From positions 1-64,000 of the forward strand of contig JAMLIR010000002.1 in NCBI GenBank assembly GCA_023954045.1: a DNA stretch of 64,000 nt, given 5' to 3'. This document shows positions 41,885 to 50,740 of the stretch, piece by piece. How positions within the stretch are numbered: the first letter of the stretch is position 1; each line of letters starts with the position of its first letter. The stretch comes from Burkholderiaceae bacterium (GTDB lineage Bacteria > Pseudomonadota > Gammaproteobacteria > Burkholderiales > Burkholderiaceae_E). A program made the position numbers and the translations under genes. The notes below the pieces were generated by a model. The model ran no database searches. It was given only the letters and a program-made list of their open reading frames with translations, and was not told the origin of the DNA.

Positions 41885-42451
41885 TCACTCGAGGATCCGG
41901 AACGAGTCGAGGAACGCCGATGCGTGCTCGGCGTCGGCCGCGGGCCCGATCACGACCGCCTGCCAGGCCCGGTTGCCGCGCGCGACGAACAGCGCGGACA
42001 GGTGCGCCGGGCGCTCGCCGATGCGCCCCGACGCCTCGACGCGCACGCCCGCCTGCGTCGCGGTCGTGCGGCCGGCAAGGTCGAGCACGGGCACCGTCGC
42101 GTCGGAGACCGCGGTCTCGCGGCCGGCGACGTTGCGCACCATCGCCGCGCGCATCGCCGCGCGGGCCTTGTCGCGCGTGGCCGGCTCGGCGTCGGGCAGC
42201 ACGACCGCGCCGACGGTGAAGGACTGGTCGTCGACGCGCGCGCCGCTCATCGCCATCGTGACCGCGAGGCCGTCGAGGTTGATCGGGCGCGACATCGACG
42301 CGGGCTTGCCGGGCAGCATGACCAGGCATCCGGCGCCGGAGGGCCGGATCTCGCGCCAGTCGTAGTCGGGCGCGCAGGCCGCCAGCGCGAGCGCGCAGGC
42401 GGCCCCGGCCAGCGACGCGCGCCGCCGGCGCAGGGCGGATCGGGGATTCAT
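41885..42451 (-). CDS. hypothetical lipoprotein
   Basis: 188 residues. The lipobox LAACAP puts the acylated Cys at position 26 after a twin-Arg-rich N-terminus (RRRRASLAGAACALALAAC). The mature domain of about 160 residues has alternating strands and helices, for example SGAGCLVMLPGKPASMSRPI and GNRAWQAVVIGPAADAEHAS, and ends AFLDSFRI. No family recognised. It is oriented with the MFS-GNAT pair. Confidence 0.65.
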   Translation of the reverse strand: MNPRSALRRRRASLAGAACALALAACAPDYDWREIRPSGAGCLVMLPGKPASMSRPINLDGLAVTMAMSGARVDDQSFTVGAVVLPDAEPATRDKARAAMRAAMVRNVAGRETAVSDATVPVLDLAGRTTATQAGVRVEASGRIGERPAHLSALFVARGNRAWQAVVIGPAADAEHASAFLDSFRILE

Positions 42452-42497
42452 CCGATAATGGTATCAACCGGGAAGGACCCGGACCGGAGGACAGGCA

Positions 42498-42836
42498 ATG
42501 ATCTACGAGTTCAAGTCGCGCGCCACCGGCTCAGTCATCATGACGAAGCCGGTCGCGGAGTGGATCCTGAAGATCGTCGGCAAGACGCCCGGCGCCACGG
42601 GGATCGTCACGGTCGATCAGATGCCGGCGGCGATCGCGGCGCTGCGCAAGGCCATCGACGAGGAGCGGGCGGCGCTGCGCGCGGAGAGCGAGGGCGGCGC
42701 GGCGCCGCCCGCCGCGCCCGCGGAAGCGACCGGCGACGAGGCCTACCCGGTCTCGCTGGCCCAGCGCGCGTTCCCGTTCATCGAGATGCTCGAGGCGGCG
42801 CACGCAGCCGGCAAGGACGTCACCTGGGGGGTGTAA
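42498..42836 (+). CDS. DUF1840 protein
   Basis: 112 residues. MIYEFKSRATGSVIMTKPVA and EWILKIVGKTPGATGIVTVD match the DUF1840 family, small cytoplasmic proteins common in Betaproteobacteria. An Ala-rich linker (residues 66-82) separates the conserved C-terminal helix FPFIEMLEAAHAAGKDVTWG. A GGAGGACAGGCA lies just before the ATG. The function is unknown. It is divergent from the lipoprotein gene. Confidence 0.85.
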   Translation: MIYEFKSRATGSVIMTKPVAEWILKIVGKTPGATGIVTVDQMPAAIAALRKAIDEERAALRAESEGGAAPPAAPAEATGDEAYPVSLAQRAFPFIEMLEAAHAAGKDVTWGV

Positions 42837-42897
42837 AACGTCCGCGCGGCGCGGCGCCGGTTCTGGCAGACTTGCGCCCGCACCCCCGGAGACCGTG

Positions 42898-43206
42898 ATG
42901 ACGATCGAGGTCAGCGTCAGGTTCGCGCCCGGCCTGGAGTTCACCCTGAGTCCCAGGCTCTCGCTCGGCAGCGACGAGGCCCGCCGGTGGCTGGACGACC
43001 AGTTCGTCGCATTGGGTGCCGAACCGATGCGCGCGTCGGGCAAGGTGCTGGTCGCCGACAAGGTGCTCGCGGTGGCGGCCGCGGCCGGCGCGGAGCAGTT
43101 CCGGCGCGACGCCGCGTGGGCCGAGCGCTACGCGGCCAGCGTCGTCGCGGCGCTCGGGCGCGACGTCGTGCGGGTCGAAACCGACACCAGCATGGTCACC
43201 TATTGA
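42898..43206 (+). CDS. hypothetical protein, coupled to a CoA-transferase gene
   Basis: 102 residues from ATG 42898, preferred over GTG 42895 because CGGAGA ends five bases before it. The pattern TIEVSVRFAPGLEFTLSPRL then SLGSDEARRWLDDQFVALGA and MRASGKVLVADKVLAVAAAA has no family I recognise; it is probably a small alpha/beta domain. Its stop overlaps the next start as TTGA, so it may be translationally coupled to the CoA-transferase. Confidence 0.6.
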   Translation: MTIEVSVRFAPGLEFTLSPRLSLGSDEARRWLDDQFVALGAEPMRASGKVLVADKVLAVAAAAGAEQFRRDAAWAERYAASVVAALGRDVVRVETDTSMVTY

Positions 43207-44804
43207 AGCGCGTCGGCATCGACGACGCGGTCGGGCTGATCCCCGACGCTGCGACGCTGGCCTGCGCGGGCTTCGTCGGCGCCGGCCACGCCGAAGCGAT
43301 CACCGCCGCGATCGAGCGGCACTTCCTCGCGCACGGCAAGCCTTCGCAGCTCACGCTCGTCTATTCGGCCGGCCAGGGTGACCGCGGCGACCGCGGGGTC
43401 AACCACTTCGGCCACGAGGGGCTGACGCGGCGCATCGTAGGCGGGCACTGGCGCTCGGCGCCGAAACTGTCGCGGCTCGCACTGGAGAACCGCTGCGAGG
43501 CGTGGAACCTGCCGCAGGGCGTCATCACCCACCTGTACCGGGCGGTCGCGGGCGGCAAGCCGGGCGTGATCACGAAGACCGGGCTGCACACGTTCGTCGA
43601 TCCACGCCACGGCGGCGGCAAGCTGAACGCGCGCACGACCGACGACCTGGTCGACCTGCTGGAGATCGACGGCGAGGAGTGGCTGCGCTACCGGCCGATG
43701 CGGATTGACGTCGCGCTGATCCGCGCGACGACCAGCGACGCGCGCGGCAACCTCACCACCGAGCACGAGCCGTTCCACCACGAGATGCTCGCGATCGCGC
43801 AGGCGGCGCGCAACAGCGGCGGCATCGTGATCGCGCAGGTCAAGCGCGTCGTCGACGCGCACGACGATCCGCAGCGGGTGCGCGTGCCGGGCATCCTGGT
43901 CGACTACGTGGTCGAGGTCGGCGACGACGTCGAGCACCACGCGATGACGTTCGGCGAGTACCTGAACCTCGACTACACGCGCGCCGCCCCGCGCGAGGGG
44001 ACGGACTGCGGGGCTGCGGCCGCACCGCGCGTGCCCGCCGCGCTCGACGCGCGCCGGATCATCCAGCGGCGCGCGCTGTTCGAGCTGGCCGCGCACCGCC
44101 CGAAGGTAGTGAACCTCGGCGTCGGGATGCCCGCCGGCGTCGGCGCCGTGGCCCGCGAGGAGGGCGTCGGCGGCTTCGTCCTCACCGTCGAGTCCGGGCC
44201 GATCGGCGGGACGCCGGCCGACGGCCTGTCGTTCGGCGCCTCCGAGTTCCCCGAGGCGATCGTCGACGAGCCGGCGCAGTTCGACTTCTACGACGGCGGC
44301 GGCATCGACATGGCGTTCCTCGGGCTGGCCGAGTTCGACGGCCACGGCAACGTCAACGTCAGCCTGTTCGGCGACGGCGAGCACCGGCTGCTCGCAGGCG
44401 TCGGCGGCTTCGTCAACATCACGCAGTCGACGCGCCGGCTGGTCTTCATGGGCACGCTGACCGCGGGGGGCCTGCAGGTCGAGGCCGGCGACGGCCGGCT
44501 GCGCATCGTCCGCGAAGGGCGCTCGCGCAAGCTCGTCGCGCGCGTCGGCCAGCTGTCGTTCAACGGCGAGTACGCGTCGCGGCTCGGCACCGAGGTGCTC
44601 TACGTGACCGAGCGCGCGGTGTTCCGGCTGGTCGAAGGCCAGCTGGTGCTGGTCGAGATCGCACCCGGCGTCGACCTGCAGCACGACGTGCTCGCGCACT
44701 GCGGCGCGCCGGTGGCCGTCTCGCCGACGCTGGCGACGATGGACCCGCGGATCTACCGCGCTGCGCCGATGCGCCGCTTCGACGCGATGCCCGCCGGCAG
44801 CTAG
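43203..44804 (+). CDS. acetyl-CoA/acyl-CoA transferase, YdiF/family I
   Basis: 533 residues from TTG 43203, which overlaps the preceding stop by four bases. No ATG or GTG is found where the fold begins (KRVGIDDAVGLIPDAATLAC). The first half has GFVGAGHAEAITAAIERHFL and DLVDLLEIDGEEWLRY, the second the glycine loop VVNLGVGMPAGVGAVAREEG and the catalytic Glu in VLTVESGPIGGTPADGLSFG, typical of YdiF-like CoA-transferases. It probably swaps CoA between short-chain acids such as acetate and propionate or 3-oxoacids. Confidence 0.85.
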   Translation: MKRVGIDDAVGLIPDAATLACAGFVGAGHAEAITAAIERHFLAHGKPSQLTLVYSAGQGDRGDRGVNHFGHEGLTRRIVGGHWRSAPKLSRLALENRCEAWNLPQGVITHLYRAVAGGKPGVITKTGLHTFVDPRHGGGKLNARTTDDLVDLLEIDGEEWLRYRPMRIDVALIRATTSDARGNLTTEHEPFHHEMLAIAQAARNSGGIVIAQVKRVVDAHDDPQRVRVPGILVDYVVEVGDDVEHHAMTFGEYLNLDYTRAAPREGTDCGAAAAPRVPAALDARRIIQRRALFELAAHRPKVVNLGVGMPAGVGAVAREEGVGGFVLTVESGPIGGTPADGLSFGASEFPEAIVDEPAQFDFYDGGGIDMAFLGLAEFDGHGNVNVSLFGDGEHRLLAGVGGFVNITQSTRRLVFMGTLTAGGLQVEAGDGRLRIVREGRSRKLVARVGQLSFNGEYASRLGTEVLYVTERAVFRLVEGQLVLVEIAPGVDLQHDVLAHCGAPVAVSPTLATMDPRIYRAAPMRRFDAMPAGS

Positions 44805-44841
44805 GGCGTCCCGCCGCCGACCGCCACCGCCGCGGCCGGCT

Positions 44842-44855
44842 TGCACATTCGTGCA
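44842..44855. promoter_or_regulatory. palindrome upstream of the SorC regulator
   Basis: TGCAC-ATTC-GTGCA is a perfect 14-base inverted repeat 20 bases before ATG 44876. Another GTGCA follows at 44872. It may be the SorC operator. Its core GCACATTCGTGC is identical to 12 bases in the parDE operator. Confidence 0.5.
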
Positions 44856-44875
44856 CCATCGCTGAGAATCCGTGC

Positions 44876-45934
44876 ATGGAATCGAGCCGGCAGGACGCGC
44901 TGTCGATCCGCGTCGCGCGCCTCTACTACTACGAGCACCTGACGACCGCGCGCATCGCCGACGAGCTCGGCACCTCGCGCTCGACGGTCTCGCGGCTGCT
45001 GACGCGCGCCCACGAGCGCGGGCTGGTCGAGATCCGCATCCACGACCCGGCGCAGCATCCGCAGGGCATCGAGTCGCGGTTGCGCGAGCGCTTCGGCCTG
45101 CGCGTGGCCCGCGTCGTGTCGGTGCCCGAGACCGCCGACGAGCACGACTGGCTCGAGCGCGTCGCGGCCTTCGCCGCCGGATACCTGAACACGGTGATCG
45201 ACGCCGACGCCGTCGTCGGCATCGCCTGGGGCACGACGCTGCGCAAGGTCGCGTCGAAGCTGTCGCCGAAGCCGGTTGCGAACGTCGACGTCGTCGCGCT
45301 GAACGGCTCGGGCACCGCGCAGGAGATCGACAGCACCTTCAGCAGCGACATCGTCACGCGCTTCGCCGGCAACTACGGCGCGCGCCCGCACGCGTTCCCG
45401 GTTCCGGCGTTCTTCGACTACGCCGAGACCCGCGCGGCGCTGTGGCGCGAGCGCAGCGTGCGCCGCCTGCTCGACCTGCAGAAGCGCGCGCGCATCCTGG
45501 TCTTCAGCGTCGGCGCGTTCTCCGGCCAGGTGCCCAGCCACGTGCACAGCGGCGGCTTCCTCGAGCCGGCGGACCTGCGCAGCCTGCGCCGCGACCGCGT
45601 GGCCGGCGACATCGCCACCGTGTTCTTCCGCGCCGACGGCAGCTACGCCGACATCGCGCTGAACGCCCGCGCGAGCGGCCCCGACCTCGCGCTGTTCCGG
45701 CGCGTCCCGCACTCGATCTGCGTGGCCAGCGGCACCGGCAAGGTCGACGGGCTGCGCGCCGCGCTCGCCGGCGGCTTCGTCAACACGCTGATCGTCGACG
45801 AGCCGACCGCGCGCCTGCTGCTGGCCGGGACGGCGGCGGCGGCGGCGGCGCGCGTCGACGCGAAGCCGGCGCGCGCCGAGACGCCGGCGCCGCGCGGCGG
45901 CCGCGCGGCGCCACGGCCGGGGAGGCGCGCGTGA
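44876..45934 (+). CDS. SorC/DeoR-type sugar-binding transcriptional regulator
   Basis: 352 residues. The HTH is at 24-45, LTTARIADELGTSRSTVSRL, followed by the sugar-binding domain with IDADAVVGIAWGTTLRKVAS, VDVVALNGSGTAQEIDSTFS, and the conserved VASGTGKVDGLRAALAGGFV NTLIVDEPTA region. The last 30 residues are Ala/Arg-rich. It is the first gene of the operon and likely controls glpD and the importer, responding to a sugar or glycerol phosphate. GlpR, the usual repressor, is not present here. Confidence 0.85.
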   Translation: MESSRQDALSIRVARLYYYEHLTTARIADELGTSRSTVSRLLTRAHERGLVEIRIHDPAQHPQGIESRLRERFGLRVARVVSVPETADEHDWLERVAAFAAGYLNTVIDADAVVGIAWGTTLRKVASKLSPKPVANVDVVALNGSGTAQEIDSTFSSDIVTRFAGNYGARPHAFPVPAFFDYAETRAALWRERSVRRLLDLQKRARILVFSVGAFSGQVPSHVHSGGFLEPADLRSLRRDRVAGDIATVFFRADGSYADIALNARASGPDLALFRRVPHSICVASGTGKVDGLRAALAGGFVNTLIVDEPTARLLLAGTAAAAAARVDAKPARAETPAPRGGRAAPRPGRRA

Positions 45935-47445
45935 ACGCTGCGCAGCGCGACTACGACCTGCTCGTCGTCGGCGGCGGCATCAACGGCGCCGGCATCGCGC
46001 GCGACGCGGCCGGCCGCGGCCTGCGCGTGGCGCTGGTCGAGCAGGGCGACTTCGGCGGCGCGACGTCGTCGTCCAGCACCAAGCTGATCCACGGCGGGCT
46101 GCGCTACCTCGAGCACTACGAGTTCCGCCTCGTCGCCGAGGCGCTGGCCGAGCGCGAGGTGCTCCTGAGGCTCGCCTCGCACATCGCCTGGCCGTTGCGC
46201 TTCGTGATGCCGCAGGTCCCCGGCCTGCGGCCCGCGTGGATGATCCGGTCCGGCCTGTGGCTCTACGACCACCTCGGCGGGCGCATCAGCCTGCCGAAGT
46301 CGCGCGCGGTGCGGCTCGCGCCCGACGGCTACGGCGCCGGACTCGATCCGCGCATCACCCGCGGCTTCGCGTACTCCGACGCCTGGGTCGACGACGCCCG
46401 GCTGGTGATCCTGACGCTGCGCTCGGCGCAGGCGCACGGCGCCGCGCTGATGCCGCGCACCCGCTTCGTCTCGGCCGATCGCCGCGACGGCGGCTGGCTG
46501 GCGACGCTCGAGGACGCGACGGACGGCCGCCGCGGCACGCTGCGCGCGCGCGTGCTGGTCAACGCCGCCGGCCCGTGGGTCAAGCCGGTGCTCGACGCGA
46601 CCGGCGGCGGACACGTCCCGGCGACCGTGCAACTGGTCAAGGGCAGCCACGTCGTCGTTCCGCGCGCGTATCCCGGCGAGCACGCGTTCATCCTGCAGAA
46701 CCACGACAAGCGGATCGTGTTCATGATCCCGTACGAGCGCCGGTTCACGCTGATCGGCACCACCGACGTCGCGGTGGCCAGCCTCGCCGAAGCGCGCGCG
46801 ATCGGGGTCGACGAGACCCGCTACCTGCTCGCCGCGGTCAACCGCTACCTGGCGCGCCCGCTCGCCGAATACGACGTCGCCTGGAGCTACACCGGCGTGC
46901 GCCCGCTGTACGACGACGGCTCGAGCGACCCGTCGGCGATCACCCGCGACTACACGCTGGTCGTCGACGAGCGCGACGGAGTCGCGCAGCTGGCGGTGTT
47001 CGGCGGCAAGATCACGACCTACCGGCGGCTCGCCGAGGCGGCACTCGAGAAGCTGCGGCCCTGGCTGCGGCCGGCGCGCGGTCGCTGGACGCACGAGGAG
47101 CCGCTGCCCGGCGCGGTGCACGACGTCGCCGTGGCCCGCGACGTGCTGCGCGCGCGCTACCCGGCGCTGCCGCAGCCGCTGCTCGACGCGCTGTTCCGGC
47201 GCCACGGCGCGCTCGCCGGCGAGGTGCTCGGCGACGCGCGCACGCTCGCCGACCTCGGCCGCGACTTCGGCGGCGGCCTGTGCGAGCGCGAGGTCGCCTG
47301 GTGCGTCGAGCACGAGTGGGCGGCCGGCGCCGACGACGTGCTGTGGCGCCGCACCAAGGCCGGGCTGCACATGAACGTCGCGCAGCGCACCGAATTCGCG
47401 CGCTGGTTCGAGAGCCGGCGACATCGTCCTGTAACGACCGGATGA
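45931..47445 (+). CDS. glpD: glycerol-3-phosphate dehydrogenase (FAD)
   Basis: 504 residues from GTG 45931, coupled to the regulator by GTGA. The FAD motif is LLVVGGGINGAGIARDAAGR, then SSSSTKLIHGGLRYLEHYEF, MIPYERRFTLIGTTDVAVAS, and VRPLYDDGSSDPSAITRDYT and FGGKITTYRRLAEAALEKL, all GlpD signatures. It oxidises glycerol 3-phosphate to dihydroxyacetone phosphate and donates electrons to quinone at the inner membrane. The GlpD C-terminal cap domain is present. The adjacent importer should supply the substrate. Confidence 0.95.
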   Translation: MNAAQRDYDLLVVGGGINGAGIARDAAGRGLRVALVEQGDFGGATSSSSTKLIHGGLRYLEHYEFRLVAEALAEREVLLRLASHIAWPLRFVMPQVPGLRPAWMIRSGLWLYDHLGGRISLPKSRAVRLAPDGYGAGLDPRITRGFAYSDAWVDDARLVILTLRSAQAHGAALMPRTRFVSADRRDGGWLATLEDATDGRRGTLRARVLVNAAGPWVKPVLDATGGGHVPATVQLVKGSHVVVPRAYPGEHAFILQNHDKRIVFMIPYERRFTLIGTTDVAVASLAEARAIGVDETRYLLAAVNRYLARPLAEYDVAWSYTGVRPLYDDGSSDPSAITRDYTLVVDERDGVAQLAVFGGKITTYRRLAEAALEKLRPWLRPARGRWTHEEPLPGAVHDVAVARDVLRARYPALPQPLLDALFRRHGALAGEVLGDARTLADLGRDFGGGLCEREVAWCVEHEWAAGADDVLWRRTKAGLHMNVAQRTEFARWFESRRHRPVTTG

Positions 47446-47464
47446 TCGAATACCGGACTACCCG

Positions 47465-48520
47465 ATGAGCGCGACCGCACTGGAGCACGTTAGCAAGCAC
47501 TGGGGCACGGCCATCGCGGTCGACGACGCGAGCTTCGCCGCGCCCGAGGGCAGCTTCGTGGTGCTGCTCGGCCCGTCGGGGTGCGGCAAGTCGACGACGC
47601 TGCGGATGATCGCCGGACTCGACACGCCGAGCGCCGGACGCATCCTGATCGACGGACGCGACGTGACGCAGCTGCCGCCGGCGCGGCGCCGCATCGCGAT
47701 GGTGTTCCAGTCGTACGCGCTGTTCCCGCACCTGAACGTGCGCGAGAACATCCTGTTCGGCCTGAGGGTGCGCCGCGAGCCGGCGCGCGACCACCAGCGG
47801 CGGCTCGCGCGCGTCGCCGACCTGCTCGGACTTGCGAGCCTGCTCGAACGCAAGCCCGCGCAGCTCTCGGGCGGCCAGCAGCAGCGCGTCGCGCTGGGGC
47901 GCGCGATCATCGCCGAGACCTCGGTCTGCCTGATGGACGAGCCGCTGTCGAACCTGGACGCGCAATTGCGCCACGAGATGCGCCGCGAGATCCGCGCGCT
48001 GCAGCGCAAGCTCGGCATCACGATGGTGTACGTCACGCACGACCAGACCGAGGCGATGAGCATGGCCGACCAGGTGGTGCTGCTCAACGCCGGCCGCATC
48101 GAGCAGGACGCCGCGCCCGCCGAGCTCTACGCGCGGCCGGCGACGCTGTTCGCGGCGCGCTTCATCGGCACGCCGCCGATGAACGTCGTCTCGGCGCCGG
48201 GCCGCGACGACCTCAGGCTCGGCGTGCGGCCCGAGCGGGTGCGCATCGCCGCCGACGGGCGGCTCGCCGCGGTCGTGCAGAGCGCCGAGTACTTCGGCGC
48301 CGACACGATCGTCACCTGCTCGGTGGGATCCGACACGATCGCCGCGCGCGTGCCGGGCCGCCACGAGCTCGCGCCCGGCACCGCGGTGCGGCTCGACTGG
48401 GACGCCGACGCCGAGCATTTCTTCGACGCCGCGACCGGCCGCCGTCGCGACGACATCCGACCGGGGCGCGAAGGTGCGCCCTTCCACGCTGGCCCACGAG
48501 AGAGGACGAACACGCCATGA
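47465..48520 (+). CDS. CUT1-type ABC importer ATPase (UgpC/MalK-like)
   Basis: 351 residues. Walker A GPSGCGKSTTLRMIAGLDTP, signature LSGGQQQRVALGRAIIAETS and Walker B VCLMDEPLSNLDAQLRHEMR are intact, and a C-terminal TOBE domain (LRLGVRPERVRIAADGRLAA, VVQSAEYFGADTIVTCS) follows. It is the shared ATPase type of sugar and glycerol-phosphate importers. It is 19 bases after glpD and overlaps the binding protein gene by ATGA. The last 20 residues are irregular. Confidence 0.9.
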   Translation: MSATALEHVSKHWGTAIAVDDASFAAPEGSFVVLLGPSGCGKSTTLRMIAGLDTPSAGRILIDGRDVTQLPPARRRIAMVFQSYALFPHLNVRENILFGLRVRREPARDHQRRLARVADLLGLASLLERKPAQLSGGQQQRVALGRAIIAETSVCLMDEPLSNLDAQLRHEMRREIRALQRKLGITMVYVTHDQTEAMSMADQVVLLNAGRIEQDAAPAELYARPATLFAARFIGTPPMNVVSAPGRDDLRLGVRPERVRIAADGRLAAVVQSAEYFGADTIVTCSVGSDTIAARVPGRHELAPGTAVRLDWDADAEHFFDAATGRRRDDIRPGREGAPFHAGPRERTNTP

Positions 48521-49803
48521 GACGCACCCTGCTGAAGGCGCTCGCCGCGACGACGATCGCCGCCGCGCTGCCCGCGTACGCGCAAAAGCCGGTCGAGCTG
48601 ACCTTCTACTATCCGGTCGCCGTCGGCGGCCCGGTGACGAAGACGATCGACCAGATGGCCGCCGACTTCGAGAAGGAGAACCCCGGCATCAAGGTGAAGC
48701 CGGTGTATGCGGGCACCTACCAGGAGAGCATCGTCAAGGCGCTGACCGCGTTCAAGAGCGGCCAGCCGCCGCACCTCGCGGTGCTGCTGTCCACCGACAT
48801 GTTCACGCTGATCGACGAGGACGCGATCGTGCCGATCGACGGGCTGGCGAAGAGCGCCGAAGACAGGAAGTGGCTCGGCGGCTTCTTCGACAGCTTCATG
48901 ATGAACAGCCGCACCGGCGGCAAGACCTGGGGCGTGCCGTTCCAGCGCTCGACGATCGTGCTGTACTGGAACAAGGAGCTGTTCAAGGAGGCCGGGCTCG
49001 ATCCGGACAAGGGCCCGGCCAACTGGGACCAGATGGTCGAGTACGCGAAGAAGCTCACGAAGACCGACGCCAGCGGCAACGTCACGCAGTGGGGCGTGAA
49101 GATCCCGTCGTCGGGCTTCCCGTACTGGCTGTTCCAGGGCCTGACGACGCCCAACGGCGCGCTGCTGATGAACGAGGCCGGCACCGAGACCTACTTCGAC
49201 AAGCCCGGGGTCATCGAGGCGCTGCAGTACTGGGTCGACCTGTCGGCGAAGCACAAGGTGATGCCCGGCGGCGTGATCGAGTGGGGCACGACGCCGAAGG
49301 ACTTCTTCGAGAAGAAGGCCGCGATGATCTGGACCACCACCGGCAACCTGACCAACATCCGCACCAACGCCGGCTTTCCGTTCGGGGTGGCGATGCTGCC
49401 CGAGAAGAAGCGCCGCGGCAGCCCGACCGGCGGCGGCAACTTCTACATCTTCAAGAAGACCTCGCCCGCCGAGCAGGCGGCGGCGCTGAAGTTCGCGAAG
49501 TGGGCGACCGCGCCGCAGCGCGCGGCGCAGTGGAGCATCGCGACCGGTTACGTCGCGGTGACGCCGGCTGCCTGGGAGACGCCCGAGATGAAGAAGTACG
49601 TCCAGGAGGTGCCGCAGGCCACCGTCGCGCGCGACCAGCTGCAGTTCTCGGTCGCCGAGCTGTCCACGCACGACAACCAGCGCGTGACCAAGGCGCTCAA
49701 CGACGGGCTGCAGGCCGCGCTCACCGGCTCGAAGTCGCCGGCCGACGCGATGAAGGACGCGCAGCGCGAGGCGGCCCGGATCCTGCGGCCCTACCGGCGC
49801 TGA
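48517..49803 (+). CDS. ABC importer solute-binding protein (UgpB-like)
   Basis: 428 residues. A signal peptide (MRRTLLKALAATTIAAALPA-YAQ) leads to a family 1 binding protein with VELTFYYPVAVGGPVTKTID, QMAADFEKENPGIKVKPVYA, GTYQESIVKALTAFKSGQPP and FPYWLFQGLTTPNGALL. These match UgpB-type sn-glycerol-3-phosphate and glycerophosphodiester binders. Periplasmic. Substrate is inferred from operon neighbours, not from residues. Confidence 0.85.
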   Translation: MRRTLLKALAATTIAAALPAYAQKPVELTFYYPVAVGGPVTKTIDQMAADFEKENPGIKVKPVYAGTYQESIVKALTAFKSGQPPHLAVLLSTDMFTLIDEDAIVPIDGLAKSAEDRKWLGGFFDSFMMNSRTGGKTWGVPFQRSTIVLYWNKELFKEAGLDPDKGPANWDQMVEYAKKLTKTDASGNVTQWGVKIPSSGFPYWLFQGLTTPNGALLMNEAGTETYFDKPGVIEALQYWVDLSAKHKVMPGGVIEWGTTPKDFFEKKAAMIWTTTGNLTNIRTNAGFPFGVAMLPEKKRRGSPTGGGNFYIFKKTSPAEQAAALKFAKWATAPQRAAQWSIATGYVAVTPAAWETPEMKKYVQEVPQATVARDQLQFSVAELSTHDNQRVTKALNDGLQAALTGSKSPADAMKDAQREAARILRPYRR

Positions 49804-49852
49804 CAGCCCGAAGCCGGCACGTCCGCGAAGCGACCGTAGCGGGGATGGGAGC

Positions 49853-50740
49853 GTGAGCGCGACGCGTCCGGGCAGCCAGCCGCAGGTCACCGGCTGGCTG
49901 CTGCTGCTGCCGGCGATGGTGCTGCTGGTCGCGTTCACGCACTATCCGGCGGTCGCCACCGCGTGGCACAGCCTCTTTTCGACGCCGAAGGGCGCGCGGC
50001 CGGCGGTGTTCGTCGGCCTCGAGAACTACCAGCTGATGCTCGAGGACGACGTCTTCTGGCAGGCGCTGTGGAACAACCTGTGGTTCGCGCTCGGCACGAT
50101 TCCCGCGTCGATCGCGCTGGCGATCGCGATGGCGCTGTGGGTGAACGGGCGCATCGCCGGCCGCGGCTTCCTGCGGCTTGCCTACTTCACGCCGACCGTG
50201 CTGCCGATGATCGCGGTGGCCAACATCTGGCTGTTCTTCTACACGCCGCAGTACGGGCTGCTCGAACAGGTCACCGGCGCGCTCGGCCTGCCCAGCCACA
50301 ACTGGCTGGGCGACCGCAGCACGGTGCTCGGCGCGACGATGGTGGTGGCGATCTGGAAGGAGGCCGGGTTCTTCATGATCTTCTACCTGGCCGCGCTGCA
50401 GCAGATCCCGCCGACGCTGGCCGAGGCGGCCGCGATCGAGGGCGCCTCGCGCGCGCAGTACTTCCGGCGCGTGCTGTTCCCGCTGCTGATGCCGACCACG
50501 CTGTTCGTGCTGATCAACGCGCTGATCAACTCGGTGCGCATGGTCGACCACATCTTCGTGATGACGCGCGGCGGCCCGGACAACGCCAGCGCGCTGCTGC
50601 TCTACTACATCTACCAGGTCGGCTTCAGCTTCTGGGACTCGGCCTACGCGGCGGCGCTGACGGTGGTGGTGCTGGCGATCCTCGGCGCGACCGCGTTCGT
50701 GAAGTTCCGCTTCCTCGACCAGCGCACCCACTACCAATGA
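49853..50740 (+). CDS. ABC importer permease (UgpA-like)
   Basis: 295 residues from GTG 49853, with GGGATGGGAGC just before. Six helices: the first is GWLLLLPAMVLLVAFTHYPA. The permease loop (EAA motif) is in LAEAAAIEGASRAQYFRRVL FPLLMPT, which docks the ATPase. The gene lies 49 bases after the binding protein and overlaps the next permease as ATGA. Cytoplasmic membrane. Confidence 0.9.
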   Translation: MSATRPGSQPQVTGWLLLLPAMVLLVAFTHYPAVATAWHSLFSTPKGARPAVFVGLENYQLMLEDDVFWQALWNNLWFALGTIPASIALAIAMALWVNGRIAGRGFLRLAYFTPTVLPMIAVANIWLFFYTPQYGLLEQVTGALGLPSHNWLGDRSTVLGATMVVAIWKEAGFFMIFYLAALQQIPPTLAEAAAIEGASRAQYFRRVLFPLLMPTTLFVLINALINSVRMVDHIFVMTRGGPDNASALLLYYIYQVGFSFWDSAYAAALTVVVLAILGATAFVKFRFLDQRTHYQ

